Assembly (NCBI RefSeq): GCF_002808045.1 | Contig: NZ_CP025000.1 | Location: 2,542,001-2,606,000, forward strand | Origin: Idiomarina sp. X4 | Lineage (GTDB): Bacteria > Pseudomonadota > Gammaproteobacteria > Enterobacterales > Alteromonadaceae | DNA length: 64,000 nt | Direction of reading: 5' to 3' | Part shown: positions 1 through 8,769 of the stretch, in pieces | Numbering within the stretch: position 1 is the first letter of the stretch | Layout: each line of letters begins with the position of its first letter | Program-made: the position numbers and the translations under genes | The notes under the pieces: generated by a model | Database searches by the model: none | Seen by the model: the letters and a program-made list of their open reading frames with translations, nothing else | What the model was told of the DNA's origin: nothing

Positions 1-88
1 TTTCATAGAAACCACCGCTCAGTACTATCGATAGAGATATCAAAAAACCAATAGTTAAGGCTGTTATTATCCAACGGTTCAATTTCAA
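1..88 (-). CDS. 5' end of a truncated gene, possible exported or membrane protein
   Basis: An open frame on the minus strand starts with TTG at 88 and runs off the window edge after 29 codons. AGGAG lies 7 bases before the TTG, a well-placed ribosome binding site. The visible residues begin MKLNRWIITALTIGF and continue hydrophobic to about residue 24, as in a signal peptide or first membrane helix. Nothing more can be said of its function. It lies downstream of the 200-residue cassette-like gene on the same strand. Confidence 0.45.
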   Translation of the reverse strand, partial: MKLNRWIITALTIGFLISLSIVLSGGFYE

Positions 89-184
89 ATTTTATCTCCT
101 AGCCAATGTCTTAAGCAATCTATCCTATGTTATCGAAAGTTTACCTGAGCTACTATGAATCGTCACTGGTTTGTAAGCACCTCA

Positions 185-228
185 TAGCCAAAATGGTGTC
201 CGCCATTCGGCTTATGGCACACTGGCTA
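185..228. repeat. imperfect long stem-loop
   Basis: TAGCCA (185-190) pairs with TGGCTA (223-228), GTGT (196-199) with ACAC (219-222), and GCCAT (202-206) with ATGGC (214-218). Unpaired bases on the left arm (191-195 and 200-201) separate the three helices, around a 7-base loop. No T-run follows on either side, so a simple terminator is unlikely. It lies between the truncated gene and the attC-like element. It could be a structured recombination site or RNA element; the role is unknown. Confidence 0.4.
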
Positions 229-250
229 ATTGGTGCCAAGATAGGGCTTT

Positions 251-304
251 GATAACGCGTCAATCAGCCGAAGAGCGTGAGGCCAAATGCATCGATTTGT
301 TATA
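251..304 (-). other. attC-like recombination site at the 3' end of a gene
   Basis: On the minus strand the element opens with TATAACAAATCG and closes with GACGCGTTATC. The ends pair: ATAAC with GTTAT, then a 3-base unpaired spacer, then TCGAT against ATTGA with one mismatch, then GGCC against GGC. This is the layout of an integron attC (R box, unpaired spacer, L box). The stop codon of the upstream ORF falls inside it and the protein ends in a YNKSMHLA-type tail, as cassette genes that read into attC often do. A second GCGTTAT in the same orientation lies beyond the other end of that gene (883-889). No integron integrase is in the window. Confidence 0.4.
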
Positions 305-862
305 TTTTTTATATCTGCGCCAAATTTCACGACGCATTCCAGTTTTCATTTTAACTTTTAGCTTCCTGCCGACGCTAGTGCACAAGTAGATCTCTGATGT
401 AAATATTCTAAAAAACGCTTTTTTTTTGCTGGCTGGAAATAGAAACCTATCTGGTGAGTCAAGCTTTTCTATGAAGTCGGCGGCGAAGAATAACCTAGCT
501 ACTTCTCCGTCAGTTAATCTCATTGGGAACTTTGAACAAAGTCTCGAAACTCTTTTATCTAGATACGGCTGTATTACAGATCGTTGCTTTTTTAAAAAAG
601 GTGCATGCTTCCAGTGCCACTCAAAATTTGTCACTTGAACTTCACGAGCACCTACATTTACGAAATCTAAAACATATGCATAAGTGTCTAATATCGTCGG
701 GTCATAGCTTGGAATCAAACTTCCGCTGTAACTTGCCTTAAGTCGAATAAATTTATCACGAACGGATAACCATAGCGCTACACCTGAAATTAGGATTGTT
801 CCAAAGGCTGAGACCCAGGGTGCAAAGCTGTTTATGCACTGCCATGTATTACAAGCTTCCAA
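260..862 (-). CDS. hypothetical membrane-anchored protein, possible integron cassette gene
   Basis: A 200-residue protein that I do not recognise. The start is TTG at 862 with AGGAG five bases upstream. Residues about 13-35 form one hydrophobic helix followed by basic residues (RDKFIRLKAS), so the protein is probably anchored in the inner membrane with the remaining 160 residues in the cytoplasm. The soluble part has no motif I can name. The C-terminus (YNKSMHLASRSSAD) is encoded by the attC-like element that overlaps the stop codon. The gene is AT-rich compared with the chromosome to the right. Inference: a mobile cassette gene of unknown role. Confidence 0.6.
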   Translation of the reverse strand: MEACNTWQCINSFAPWVSAFGTILISGVALWLSVRDKFIRLKASYSGSLIPSYDPTILDTYAYVLDFVNVGAREVQVTNFEWHWKHAPFLKKQRSVIQPYLDKRVSRLCSKFPMRLTDGEVARLFFAADFIEKLDSPDRFLFPASKKKAFFRIFTSEIYLCTSVGRKLKVKMKTGMRREIWRRYKKYNKSMHLASRSSAD

Positions 863-998
863 TTGTACTCCTAACTATAAAAATAACGCTCATCATATAA
901 ATCTTGTAGTTTAGCTTATCTTGTAAAGTTAGAAACTTCCAATCTGCGTTTGTCGCTCGTTGTGGTACTTTCACTCAACATTCCGGGCTACTTGTGGC

Positions 999-1760
999 TC
1001 AATCTAGTCGAACTTTGAAGTAACCTTTGTGAAATTTATTTCCATTTTTTAATAAGGGCATAGAAAGTTTTGTCTTGAGCATATATTGATGTAGCTGATT
1101 TGAAAAGTTGTGGCACATTTTCAGCATTTCACCAGCTAAGGAGTCTGTATCTTTGTCTGATGCATAATGCATTAATATATTGCCTGGCAGGTAGTATTTA
1201 TCAAAATAGGCTTTTCTTCGAATGTTATATTCGTGCAAGGAGTCTTTCTCACTATCTACAATCACGGCAATTTTCGAGGTACTTTTCGCTGGGCGTAGAT
1301 GGTTTTCAATCACGAGAGACCAACCTATTTGCTCAGGGTTGACGTCATCTACGGGTGATAAAATTACATAACTTACCAAATGAGTGTAAGGGATACCTTT
1401 TCTGTGAGTACTCAACTTTTTGGGAACATGGTAGCAAGTACAAATGCTAATTTTATGCCCCTGATATTTCTTAGTATTCGTATCAATGCTTATCACATGC
1501 TCATAGTTTTTTTTCAAAAACGCATCCGGATCAAACGTTCCTTCTATACTGTCTGCAGACAAGGACGTAAGTACTTTAGGTTTCCCTGAGTCCCGTTGAT
1601 AACTTCTCTCCAAACGTAGAGAGCTAGGTTCAGCTTCTGGAAAGCTAAAAGTGTTGTTTAATGAATCATAAACAACGCTTAATTGAGACGTTACGCCCTG
1701 CGTTTCGAAAAGCATTATTTCGTTTCTTGGTTTTTTATCTCTCAAATTTTGAGCCTTCAT
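999..1760 (-). CDS. hypothetical protein with spaced aspartates, possible RNase H-like fold
   Basis: A 253-residue protein with no family I can name, ATG start at 1760 and only a weak ribosome binding site. It has no signal peptide or membrane helix. Around residues 88-95 a beta-strand-like segment ends in ISIDTNT, a second (about 163-171) ends in IAVIVDSEKD, and an acidic stretch near residue 200 reads SDKDTDS before a helix. Strand-terminal aspartates spaced in this way recall RNase H-like or PIN-like nuclease folds, but this is only a pattern reading. The gene lies alone between the SIR2 gene and the cassette-like gene, all on the same strand with gaps of 136-277 bases. Confidence 0.55.
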   Translation of the reverse strand: MKAQNLRDKKPRNEIMLFETQGVTSQLSVVYDSLNNTFSFPEAEPSSLRLERSYQRDSGKPKVLTSLSADSIEGTFDPDAFLKKNYEHVISIDTNTKKYQGHKISICTCYHVPKKLSTHRKGIPYTHLVSYVILSPVDDVNPEQIGWSLVIENHLRPAKSTSKIAVIVDSEKDSLHEYNIRRKAYFDKYYLPGNILMHYASDKDTDSLAGEMLKMCHNFSNQLHQYMLKTKLSMPLLKNGNKFHKGYFKVRLD

Positions 1761-1904
1761 GAGTTGCTATTGGTTCAATATACACTCTGAGCTTTATCCG
1801 AGACCAGACATCAGATTCAAGTTTCAGCCAGAAAAACTTAATATGCTTTCGAAAATATCTGGCCTTCACTCGTTGCTGAACTTAGGTTTTGTGCTAGGAG
1901 AGAA

Positions 1905-1923
1905 CGTTAACAACCAGTTAACG
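1905..1923. repeat. perfect 7-bp inverted repeat in the 1761-2037 gap
   Basis: CGTTAAC, a 5-base spacer AACCA, then GTTAACG. It is the only clear element in the 277-base gap between the SIR2 gene and the hypothetical gene. An 83-codon plus-strand frame runs through this gap (1759-2010), but it has no convincing ribosome binding site or recognisable product and is not called. The repeat could be an operator or a small stem-loop. Confidence 0.35.
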
Positions 1924-2037
1924 GGAAATACGTTAGTAAGGTTTGAATGGTTAGATGGGAGCATCAGTGGTGTTGCTAGACCAGTTGCCGTTCCTATCAT
2001 ATTTATGTAATAACTACCCTGATGACTTATTCAGTGC

Positions 2038-5000
2038 CTAATGTAGAGAATCCCATTTTCTTTTTAACTCTACAAACCTTGGATCTCTACTAATTTCAGG
2101 ATGCTTTTCAGTGATCAAAGTAATGTAATCACCAAATCCATAAGGCCAATTTTGAGCATCATTTGGCAAAACAATTTCGAAAAATTCCAATGCTTCAATA
2201 GGATACAACTCGAAAGAAGGATTGCCTCTTACCATGAAGTTATCACAGTTATTCAAACGTTTCAGTCGCCTGAAAGCAATACTCAAAGCAGTTTTAAATT
2301 CATTTCCTGAATTCGCAACAATCTGAGCCATCATAGATTTAACTCCCATAGAATTGGCCACTAACTGATAAGGCCACACCTCGCCCAACAACACTTCAAA
2401 ATCATTTATCCATCCCTCTTCAGGGTTGACGAAATTACGCAACATCTCGCACCTGAAACTATCACTGCACTTTATCAATACCATTCTTAGTTCATTATTT
2501 GAAACCCACCTTTTACCGCTTTCAACGTCCAAAACTTTCCATGCTGACCATAAAAATCGTGCCAAAGAGTTTCGGTGACGAAGTCTTAAAGAAGCATCAT
2601 TCAACAATAAATCAAGCGCTGAGTCTTTTAATGAGAGGAACAGCTCCTCTCCACGCAACGCATGCCCATTTAGTGTCCCAAACCAAAAGGCATCTTTATC
2701 TCGCTCATCTTCTGATTTAGAGTACTTCAAAACTTCTTTATCAGTCCAAGCAGGTTCGTTCTCGTAAAACCAACTGACGTATCGGCTGGGAGCGATCAAG
2801 CTGTAGCGACCTAAATCTCCAGGCAAAGAAAGTAGACGCTCTAGCAAACTCAGAGAACTTTGCTCCATAAATCTAAGATTACTGCACTCATGAACATGCA
2901 CTTCAATGATTGTAAATGCCAGCCTTCCAACATGGGAGTTTATAGAGCATAGAATCCAATCAGGATGTTTAGAATTGTCAACAACTGCTGAAGTGAATAG
3001 TTCGGGATCCTCGGTTATCAAATTAATAAACGTATTCGCTAACTTTAAAAATAACTGTTTATATTTGGTATGAAGCTTAGGACCAAAATTACGAAACCAT
3101 CGCGTAGCGCTATGTCCGATGGACTGTAAAGTAGATTTAGGAAGACCACATAGTCTTTCAGCAATAATCATCACCAACTTATCTTTGTCTGTTTTTCGGG
3201 CTTCATTATCTAGGAATGCAGACCAACCGATGTCAGCAACTAACTTCTCAGGTGCTACTGACATTCTTATCGCATTCAAAGCTTTTAGCGGTCGACTTTC
3301 CAAAAGCCCTATAAATGGAGCTGTCTCGGTAAGGTAACGATTATTTTCGTGGGATAATTGCGCCGCTACTGATATCACCTCTGAAATAGGAACATCGTTT
3401 AAAGGGGACGGATCGCTATCTGTTGATACGATTCCTCCTCTTGGCTCTCTAGACTCAGCAGCCAAACTAGCTGCGTCTGGGGTCCAATCGTGGGCTATCT
3501 CCTTTAACCGAGTAACCGCGGAATCAGAAATCTGTAGAACGCATCCCTCCTTTCTTAGCCACTCTAGCCTGTTTAATACCGAAAAGGCCCGTCTATTCGC
3601 AAACGCTTCGTCAGTTTCATTTCCCCATTTACTAGGACCTTTTATAATTCGCTGTTCTATGTTTTCCCGGCTATTTTGGGGCAGTGTCATCCATCTGCTA
3701 GATAATGAAATGAGTAGATCACGACTATGATACACGCACCAGAAAACGTTATCTGACAACTTGTTAATCGCCTGATTAAAGCATTCGTCTGGAATCACCT
3801 CAACAAACCTGAGCACCCACGCATGTAGTTTTGAAAATACCGCCTCGTCGTCAATCGACCACTGTTCTGCCTCTCGTCTTGCAGATACCAAGTCTTTTTC
3901 AATAAAATTTTCATAGTATTGAGCGTAGTGCAACATACGACCAGATAGCCCTTCAGTACGCCCTAAATTGCTACCTGGTTGATCATCGCGCGTTATGGAC
4001 TCTCGCACTGGCAGACTAAATCCTCCAATTTCCTCCTCTAATGCCACGGAATTTTCTATATCTCGCCTTAGAACCTTCATAAAATATGCGAACCATTGGT
4101 TAGGCACTTCAAGCCCCCTTGGCAAGGAAGGATACTCAACATCTCGCGATATATAGTCCCTCACTGTTTTAGCGTTTCGCTGAGAACCCCACATCTCTGA
4201 AGATAAATATTGTTCTCTCACTGAAATCCTAGAAGCTATTATACTTTGGAGTTTTCTTAAGACTTCCATGCTCCAACCATTCCGCTCGACCCGTCTCTCG
4301 AAAGACGTAGTACCGAAAATGTCTGTACGAGAATTTTCAAATTGCTCAAGAATATAAGACCAAGCCTGATAAATTGGATTAGGGAACGTGTCTGGATAAA
4401 ATTCTATCTGATTGCGAATCGACTTTATTACCCACGGATGCAAAGAATTTTGCTTCACAGCCCATTTAACAGTTTCTGGTTCCTTTGCAATACTTCCTAA
4501 CCAAGTGGCTACCCGATTGAGCCTATAAGGTAACGTCGATACGTCCGGCTCTAAGTACTGTCCGTTTCTAAAAGGTAAAGAGTAAGAGTCTTGAATGTTT
4601 TGCTTATCAAGGTCGTTAACTTTAAATAAATCAAATACTCCTGCGGGTGGAAAGTCAGGCTCGGACGGTCTATCAAGGTTAACTATTTCAGGCTCTGGAT
4701 CAGAATCAAGCCTGAATAAGTTAATTGGCGCCACCCTGGCTTCATCGTTATCGAAAAGTACACCAGTTTCTAATTCTAAATCAGCGAACCTTAGTGTTGG
4801 ATCGAAAACATTAAGCCATTCACCTGACAATATATCAGGTGACTTCCCATTAGCTTTGCTACCTTCAATAGTAGACATTAAATGAGCAACTTGACCTCTT
4901 TCGAAAGGCTCGAGAGCTTTAGGTCCACGCTTAGCATTTTTGAGTACTTTGTCGTACCAGGCTCTAGGGTCATAGGCGCGTTCAGCCCATGCATCCAGTG

Positions 5001-5841
5001 TCTCCCATAAGTTCTTGAAGTCGCTGAAAGGAACGGCCCTAACGCCTTTATGCTGCCATCTTGCCACAGCTTCTTCGGTGGTTCCTCTTTCAAAGGCAAA
5101 AATATCATTTAGATCATTAGAGTCTCTATTTAATGCTTCTAGTAAATATTTAATTGGAGGGTCATCCGCTGCATAGCCAACAAAAACAACTATATAGCGC
5201 TCCAGAACAGACTTCACAAACGAAGTGGCCCAAGCTTTTGCTAAATAAGCTTCACCAAATTCCGATGATGAAAGAACAAGGTAATCATTCTCTGCGCCGT
5301 TCTCTAATGAGTTAACTTTACCGTGTAGATAGACCACTCCATTAAAATCAACTGGTTCATCCAGATTTGGTAAGTTGGGGGCAATATAAGAGTTCAATTC
5401 AGGATTGCTCAATTCAAATAAGCGGTCAAAGTTTGTGGTAACTAAGCGGGTGACTCCCTCTTGATTCGTAGCAAGTTTCAGTAACGTATCATGCGCACTC
5501 AAATCAACTTCTGTACTCGTCGAAAGCGCATTCGCTACAGCCCAATAAATATCGTTTGTAGCAAAATCACGCTCAAGTAAGCCAAAGGCACGATCGATAG
5601 ATACGCCACCATCACTATCAGTATTATCGACAAGCTCACTAGCCAAATTTAACAGTTTTGCAGGAGGAGACTCGGGCAACACCCCAAGCTTTGCATTGAC
5701 CTCTTGGGCTAAGTCAAAAAAACCAGAGAATTTAGCCTTAGCACGTGAAACACCGGCTCCACAGAAAAACACAACTCGCCCCTGATCTCGAGCTACTAGT
5801 AGATCATCAGGTATATTTGGTCCGTTTGAAAAGAAACGCAT
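2038..5841 (-). CDS. large SIR2-domain protein, candidate NAD+-depleting anti-phage effector
   Basis: A 1267-residue protein. Residues 1 to about 290 form a SIR2-like domain: the nucleotide-binding FCGAGVS at 26-32, LVTTNFD at 133-139, a candidate catalytic histidine in YLHGKV (H173), and VGYAADDP at 221-228. Proteins with this motif set include prokaryotic defence sirtuins that hydrolyse NAD+ when phage is sensed. The other 950 residues are largely helical with many tryptophans and no nameable motif; the architecture recalls the SIR2-DUF4020 group, which I cannot confirm. It has no signal peptide, so it should be cytoplasmic. ATG start with GAGG five bases upstream. It lies 81 bases downstream of the zinc-binding gene on the same strand and may be co-transcribed with it. 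Function is inferred from family and island context. Confidence 0.8.
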   Translation of the reverse strand: MRFFSNGPNIPDDLLVARDQGRVVFFCGAGVSRAKAKFSGFFDLAQEVNAKLGVLPESPPAKLLNLASELVDNTDSDGGVSIDRAFGLLERDFATNDIYWAVANALSTSTEVDLSAHDTLLKLATNQEGVTRLVTTNFDRLFELSNPELNSYIAPNLPNLDEPVDFNGVVYLHGKVNSLENGAENDYLVLSSSEFGEAYLAKAWATSFVKSVLERYIVVFVGYAADDPPIKYLLEALNRDSNDLNDIFAFERGTTEEAVARWQHKGVRAVPFSDFKNLWETLDAWAERAYDPRAWYDKVLKNAKRGPKALEPFERGQVAHLMSTIEGSKANGKSPDILSGEWLNVFDPTLRFADLELETGVLFDNDEARVAPINLFRLDSDPEPEIVNLDRPSEPDFPPAGVFDLFKVNDLDKQNIQDSYSLPFRNGQYLEPDVSTLPYRLNRVATWLGSIAKEPETVKWAVKQNSLHPWVIKSIRNQIEFYPDTFPNPIYQAWSYILEQFENSRTDIFGTTSFERRVERNGWSMEVLRKLQSIIASRISVREQYLSSEMWGSQRNAKTVRDYISRDVEYPSLPRGLEVPNQWFAYFMKVLRRDIENSVALEEEIGGFSLPVRESITRDDQPGSNLGRTEGLSGRMLHYAQYYENFIEKDLVSARREAEQWSIDDEAVFSKLHAWVLRFVEVIPDECFNQAINKLSDNVFWCVYHSRDLLISLSSRWMTLPQNSRENIEQRIIKGPSKWGNETDEAFANRRAFSVLNRLEWLRKEGCVLQISDSAVTRLKEIAHDWTPDAASLAAESREPRGGIVSTDSDPSPLNDVPISEVISVAAQLSHENNRYLTETAPFIGLLESRPLKALNAIRMSVAPEKLVADIGWSAFLDNEARKTDKDKLVMIIAERLCGLPKSTLQSIGHSATRWFRNFGPKLHTKYKQLFLKLANTFINLITEDPELFTSAVVDNSKHPDWILCSINSHVGRLAFTIIEVHVHECSNLRFMEQSSLSLLERLLSLPGDLGRYSLIAPSRYVSWFYENEPAWTDKEVLKYSKSEDERDKDAFWFGTLNGHALRGEELFLSLKDSALDLLLNDASLRLRHRNSLARFLWSAWKVLDVESGKRWVSNNELRMVLIKCSDSFRCEMLRNFVNPEEGWINDFEVLLGEVWPYQLVANSMGVKSMMAQIVANSGNEFKTALSIAFRRLKRLNNCDNFMVRGNPSFELYPIEALEFFEIVLPNDAQNWPYGFGDYITLITEKHPEISRDPRFVELKRKWDSLH

Positions 5842-5922
5842 TAAAACCTCAAAATATATCCAGTTTGACTATAGTAACTCCAATTCCTCTATCCGTCTCG
5901 GCCTGATTCAATTCGTAAATAT

Positions 5923-7143
5923 TTACTCACTGAGCTGCTCAAGGCGATTAACTATTTCATTTACAATGTGTTCTGCTTTTCCGTTATCTATGTTATGTCT
6001 AGTATGTGCTTTTGGTATAACTACTCTTGAAATTTGATTGACTTCAACTAAGAAAGACAGTCGCCCTTCAGATTTATTAGATAGCAATCTTGCTTCTTTA
6101 GCCAATCCTTCGGCTACCAACCCACAATCATTGCATAAGGTATGATAGCTTTTGTTTCCAACTTCACTTCGGCTCCAATACCAGCGAGGACTCAAAGAAA
6201 AAAACCACTTATTTTCTTTGGATTTTCTAACTATATGGATTTTACCACGACCGCACCCCTCACATACCCAGTCCTCGTCTACTAAATTCCAGTGCTTTTC
6301 TGATTTAACTTTCGCACAATGTTCAATTTCTTTTAAAGTTGGCTTTTTCTTCGCAGGCATATGTTGTTTTTTTCGCCAATTAGAAGGGTCTTCTACTCTC
6401 TGTTGTCTCTTTGAGCCGGTAAGTAAATCAATTAACCCGTAAGCCCCTCCAAAAGTCCTGATAACATCACTTGCTCTTCTCATTATAATGCTCGGATCAT
6501 AATTTATATTCCCAGTTTGGAACCAGTGAGTATCAGTTGCTGCTATCTCAGCAATTCTTTTAGCTATTTTTAACCGTAATTCAAATGTCGATTTGCTATT
6601 TCTCCAAATAGATTTGGCCTGATCTTCATCAATTGAATGAGGCTCGTTATTCTCAGGCAAAACTATCTTTTTTAACTCTTCCGGAGAAAAAGAAAACCAA
6701 TAATCAGCCCCGGAAACTTTTTTTGCTTTAACATCAGCCACATTACAATCGTCACAAATAACCGTATTGTCAAAAGCTGAAATCATTTTTGATGAGCGCT
6801 TTGCAAATTCCTCTGCTCTCTGATTAGCAACTATCACTTCTAAAGCAATAGAGGCCGTTTCGAATTGTTGTTTAAGCAGTTCTTGGGCATGATCATGATG
6901 CTCAACTAGCCTACACATCAAATCATTATTTCGATTTGGACGAGCGATATGAATTTTGTGCCTTTCACAAACAGGACAACTCCAGTCCTGTGGAGTCAAA
7001 GCCCAGAACGAGGTCATATCAACCCCAAACGTCTGAAAGACCTCAATAAGTTCCATCGTTTGAGTAGACATAACACCATCAAGTCTAGTAAGAGATCCAT
7101 CACGGATTTCGTCAATTATCTTTTTTGAATTATCGTTAGTCAT
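5923..7143 (-). CDS. protein with duplicated HNH-like zinc-binding module
   Basis: A 406-residue protein of unknown family. Two related modules are visible. The first has CPVC (56-59), then KIHIARPN, an EHHDH motif (81-85) and CDDCN (130-134). The second has CEGC (294-297), KIHIVRKS and CNDCG (337-341). Paired cysteines flanking an HxDH-type motif, closing with CxxCN, resemble the treble-clef HNH nuclease fold. Only the first module keeps the histidine/aspartate cluster, so the second may be structural. The middle (about 150-270) is helical and basic. It sits between the integrase and the SIR2 gene on the same strand, which suggests a two-gene defence unit. DNA cleavage or DNA sensing is inference; a plain zinc-ribbon regulator is the alternative. 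Confidence 0.65.
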   Translation of the reverse strand: MTNDNSKKIIDEIRDGSLTRLDGVMSTQTMELIEVFQTFGVDMTSFWALTPQDWSCPVCERHKIHIARPNRNNDLMCRLVEHHDHAQELLKQQFETASIALEVIVANQRAEEFAKRSSKMISAFDNTVICDDCNVADVKAKKVSGADYWFSFSPEELKKIVLPENNEPHSIDEDQAKSIWRNSKSTFELRLKIAKRIAEIAATDTHWFQTGNINYDPSIIMRRASDVIRTFGGAYGLIDLLTGSKRQQRVEDPSNWRKKQHMPAKKKPTLKEIEHCAKVKSEKHWNLVDEDWVCEGCGRGKIHIVRKSKENKWFFSLSPRWYWSRSEVGNKSYHTLCNDCGLVAEGLAKEARLLSNKSEGRLSFLVEVNQISRVVIPKAHTRHNIDNGKAEHIVNEIVNRLEQLSE

Positions 7144-7211
7144 TTTTACTCACTGCCCGAGACTAAATGGCTGAAAAGTAGAAGAACACTTAGAACCATT
7201 AGCCATATTAA

Positions 7212-8549
7212 TTAAATCAAATCACTAAATAGAGATCCCCAATACGACAAAGCCTCTTTCATCTCATCGAAGTAATCATGCTGATCATACACCCGCTCCA
7301 TACCACTTAAAGAATGCCCCAGTATTTTCTCCGCGCAAGCTGGGCTAAAAGCATTATAACGACCTGAGGAGCTGTCGCTTTTTACTGAAATCAAATGACT
7401 ACGAATCGAACGTCTTATGTCGTGAGGTTGAAAGTCTGGTATCTGTACTTCTCCTTTCTTACGGATTCGGTTTAAACTTCTATTCAGCGTCTTAGTATCC
7501 ATATGGCTAATGCTTTTACCCGCTGACACCGAATTTCTTTTTGCAGGGAATACGAACTCGCTTTTGAGTAAAGCACTATGGCTCTCTTGGTCTCGGAAAG
7601 CTTTCAATAGCTCGTCTGACATCGGAACTTTCTGATAAACCACTTCACCTCTAGTGCTGTGTTTTTCATTAACTGCATACCAAACACGCTTTTCAAAATC
7701 CACATCACTCCATTTCGCTGTTATAGCCGCCCCGCTTCTTACTCCGCTTAATAGAATAACCTTAAAACAATTGAAGTTCTGAATTGACATTCCTGCGCTC
7801 AAAAAGACCTTTAAGGCTGTTCTAAGCTCATCTACACTCGGTGTTCTGCGCCTAGGGGTATATTTAGCGTAGGTTGACTTAGAAGCTCCCTCCAGAGGGT
7901 TAAAGTCCATACAACCTATTGCAACGCCGTAACTAAACATCTGCTTCAACAACGCAAGTGTTTTGCCAGCCTGACTCTTGGCTCCCCTATCTAATATAGG
8001 GCTAAAGACATCTTCATGAAGCTGGTGTCGGGTAATATTAGTAAGTAGTACATGCCCTACTCGTGGCAATATGTCCTTATTGAAGCTAGCTTCAACAATC
8101 TCTGGACGCTTTCTCCCCAAAATCTTATTTCTGAAAAATTCGGAGTAAAGCTTTCCAACTGTCCAGGCATTACCTCCTGACGATAGCTTTTCTCGTTCAA
8201 CCTGAATATCAATGCCATTCCTTACTTTCTCCAGGTTTTCTCTAGCCATGCTTTTAGCGGTTTCAATATCAATTTCAGGCATTCCACCTATTCGATAATT
8301 AACCGACTTTACTGGTTTCGTTTTCGTTCTGTAGTAGAGGTAGAACGCTTTGGATCTAACACCGTGCTTATTTACTCTGCCGAGTCGAACATGAAATCCG
8401 GGGATTTCAGGGTCATTTATTCTGGTTACCTCTTCAGAAACTTTGTTCAAAAGGTGCTTAGTCAGTTTCTTAGTTATTGTAGTGGTTTGCGCGGTTGCCG
8501 CTAATGACGAAGTAATTTGATTCTCGGAGCTTCTATGTTGCACACCCAT
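7212..8549 (-). CDS. tyrosine recombinase (island integrase)
   Basis: A 445-residue phage-type integrase. Catalytic residues are visible in order: R271 in LLSGVRSGAA, H376 and R379 in PHDIRRS, H412 in LGHS, and the nucleophile Y421 in RVYDQHDYF. The N-terminal 120 residues, with GFHVRLGR and YYRTKT, fit an arm-type DNA-binding domain, followed by a core-binding domain at about 130-230. GAGG precedes the ATG by eight bases. All catalytic positions are present, so the enzyme may be active. It is transcribed away from the tRNA-Pro remnant 220 bases to its right, the usual place for an integrase beside its attachment site. It would catalyse integration and excision of the island. Confidence 0.95.
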   Translation of the reverse strand: MGVQHRSSENQITSSLAATAQTTTITKKLTKHLLNKVSEEVTRINDPEIPGFHVRLGRVNKHGVRSKAFYLYYRTKTKPVKSVNYRIGGMPEIDIETAKSMARENLEKVRNGIDIQVEREKLSSGGNAWTVGKLYSEFFRNKILGRKRPEIVEASFNKDILPRVGHVLLTNITRHQLHEDVFSPILDRGAKSQAGKTLALLKQMFSYGVAIGCMDFNPLEGASKSTYAKYTPRRRTPSVDELRTALKVFLSAGMSIQNFNCFKVILLSGVRSGAAITAKWSDVDFEKRVWYAVNEKHSTRGEVVYQKVPMSDELLKAFRDQESHSALLKSEFVFPAKRNSVSAGKSISHMDTKTLNRSLNRIRKKGEVQIPDFQPHDIRRSIRSHLISVKSDSSSGRYNAFSPACAEKILGHSLSGMERVYDQHDYFDEMKEALSYWGSLFSDLI

Positions 8550-8769
8550 TTTAAAATCCTCAAGTTATGTTTCACCTGTGTTGCAACAGTTAATGCGGAG
8601 CCTTTCTAAGGGACATTTACCTTAGAATAGAGACAACGTAAAAACCACTGCAAAGCGAGTAAAAACACTAACTTAATCAGGAGGTTACTTGTAGAGGACA
8701 AACTTCTTTAAACTGGGACAATTGAAAAAAATTAATGGATTTTCACTTGAGAATTGTCATGGGGTGTCA

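Noticed and set aside
1759..2010. 83-codon plus-strand frame in the gap between the SIR2 gene and the hypothetical gene
   Set aside because: It runs against all island genes, lacks a convincing ribosome binding site, and its product shows no recognisable pattern.
4595..4885. 96-codon plus-strand frame inside the SIR2 gene
   Set aside because: It is antisense to a well-supported coding region and has a low-complexity serine-rich product typical of shadow frames.
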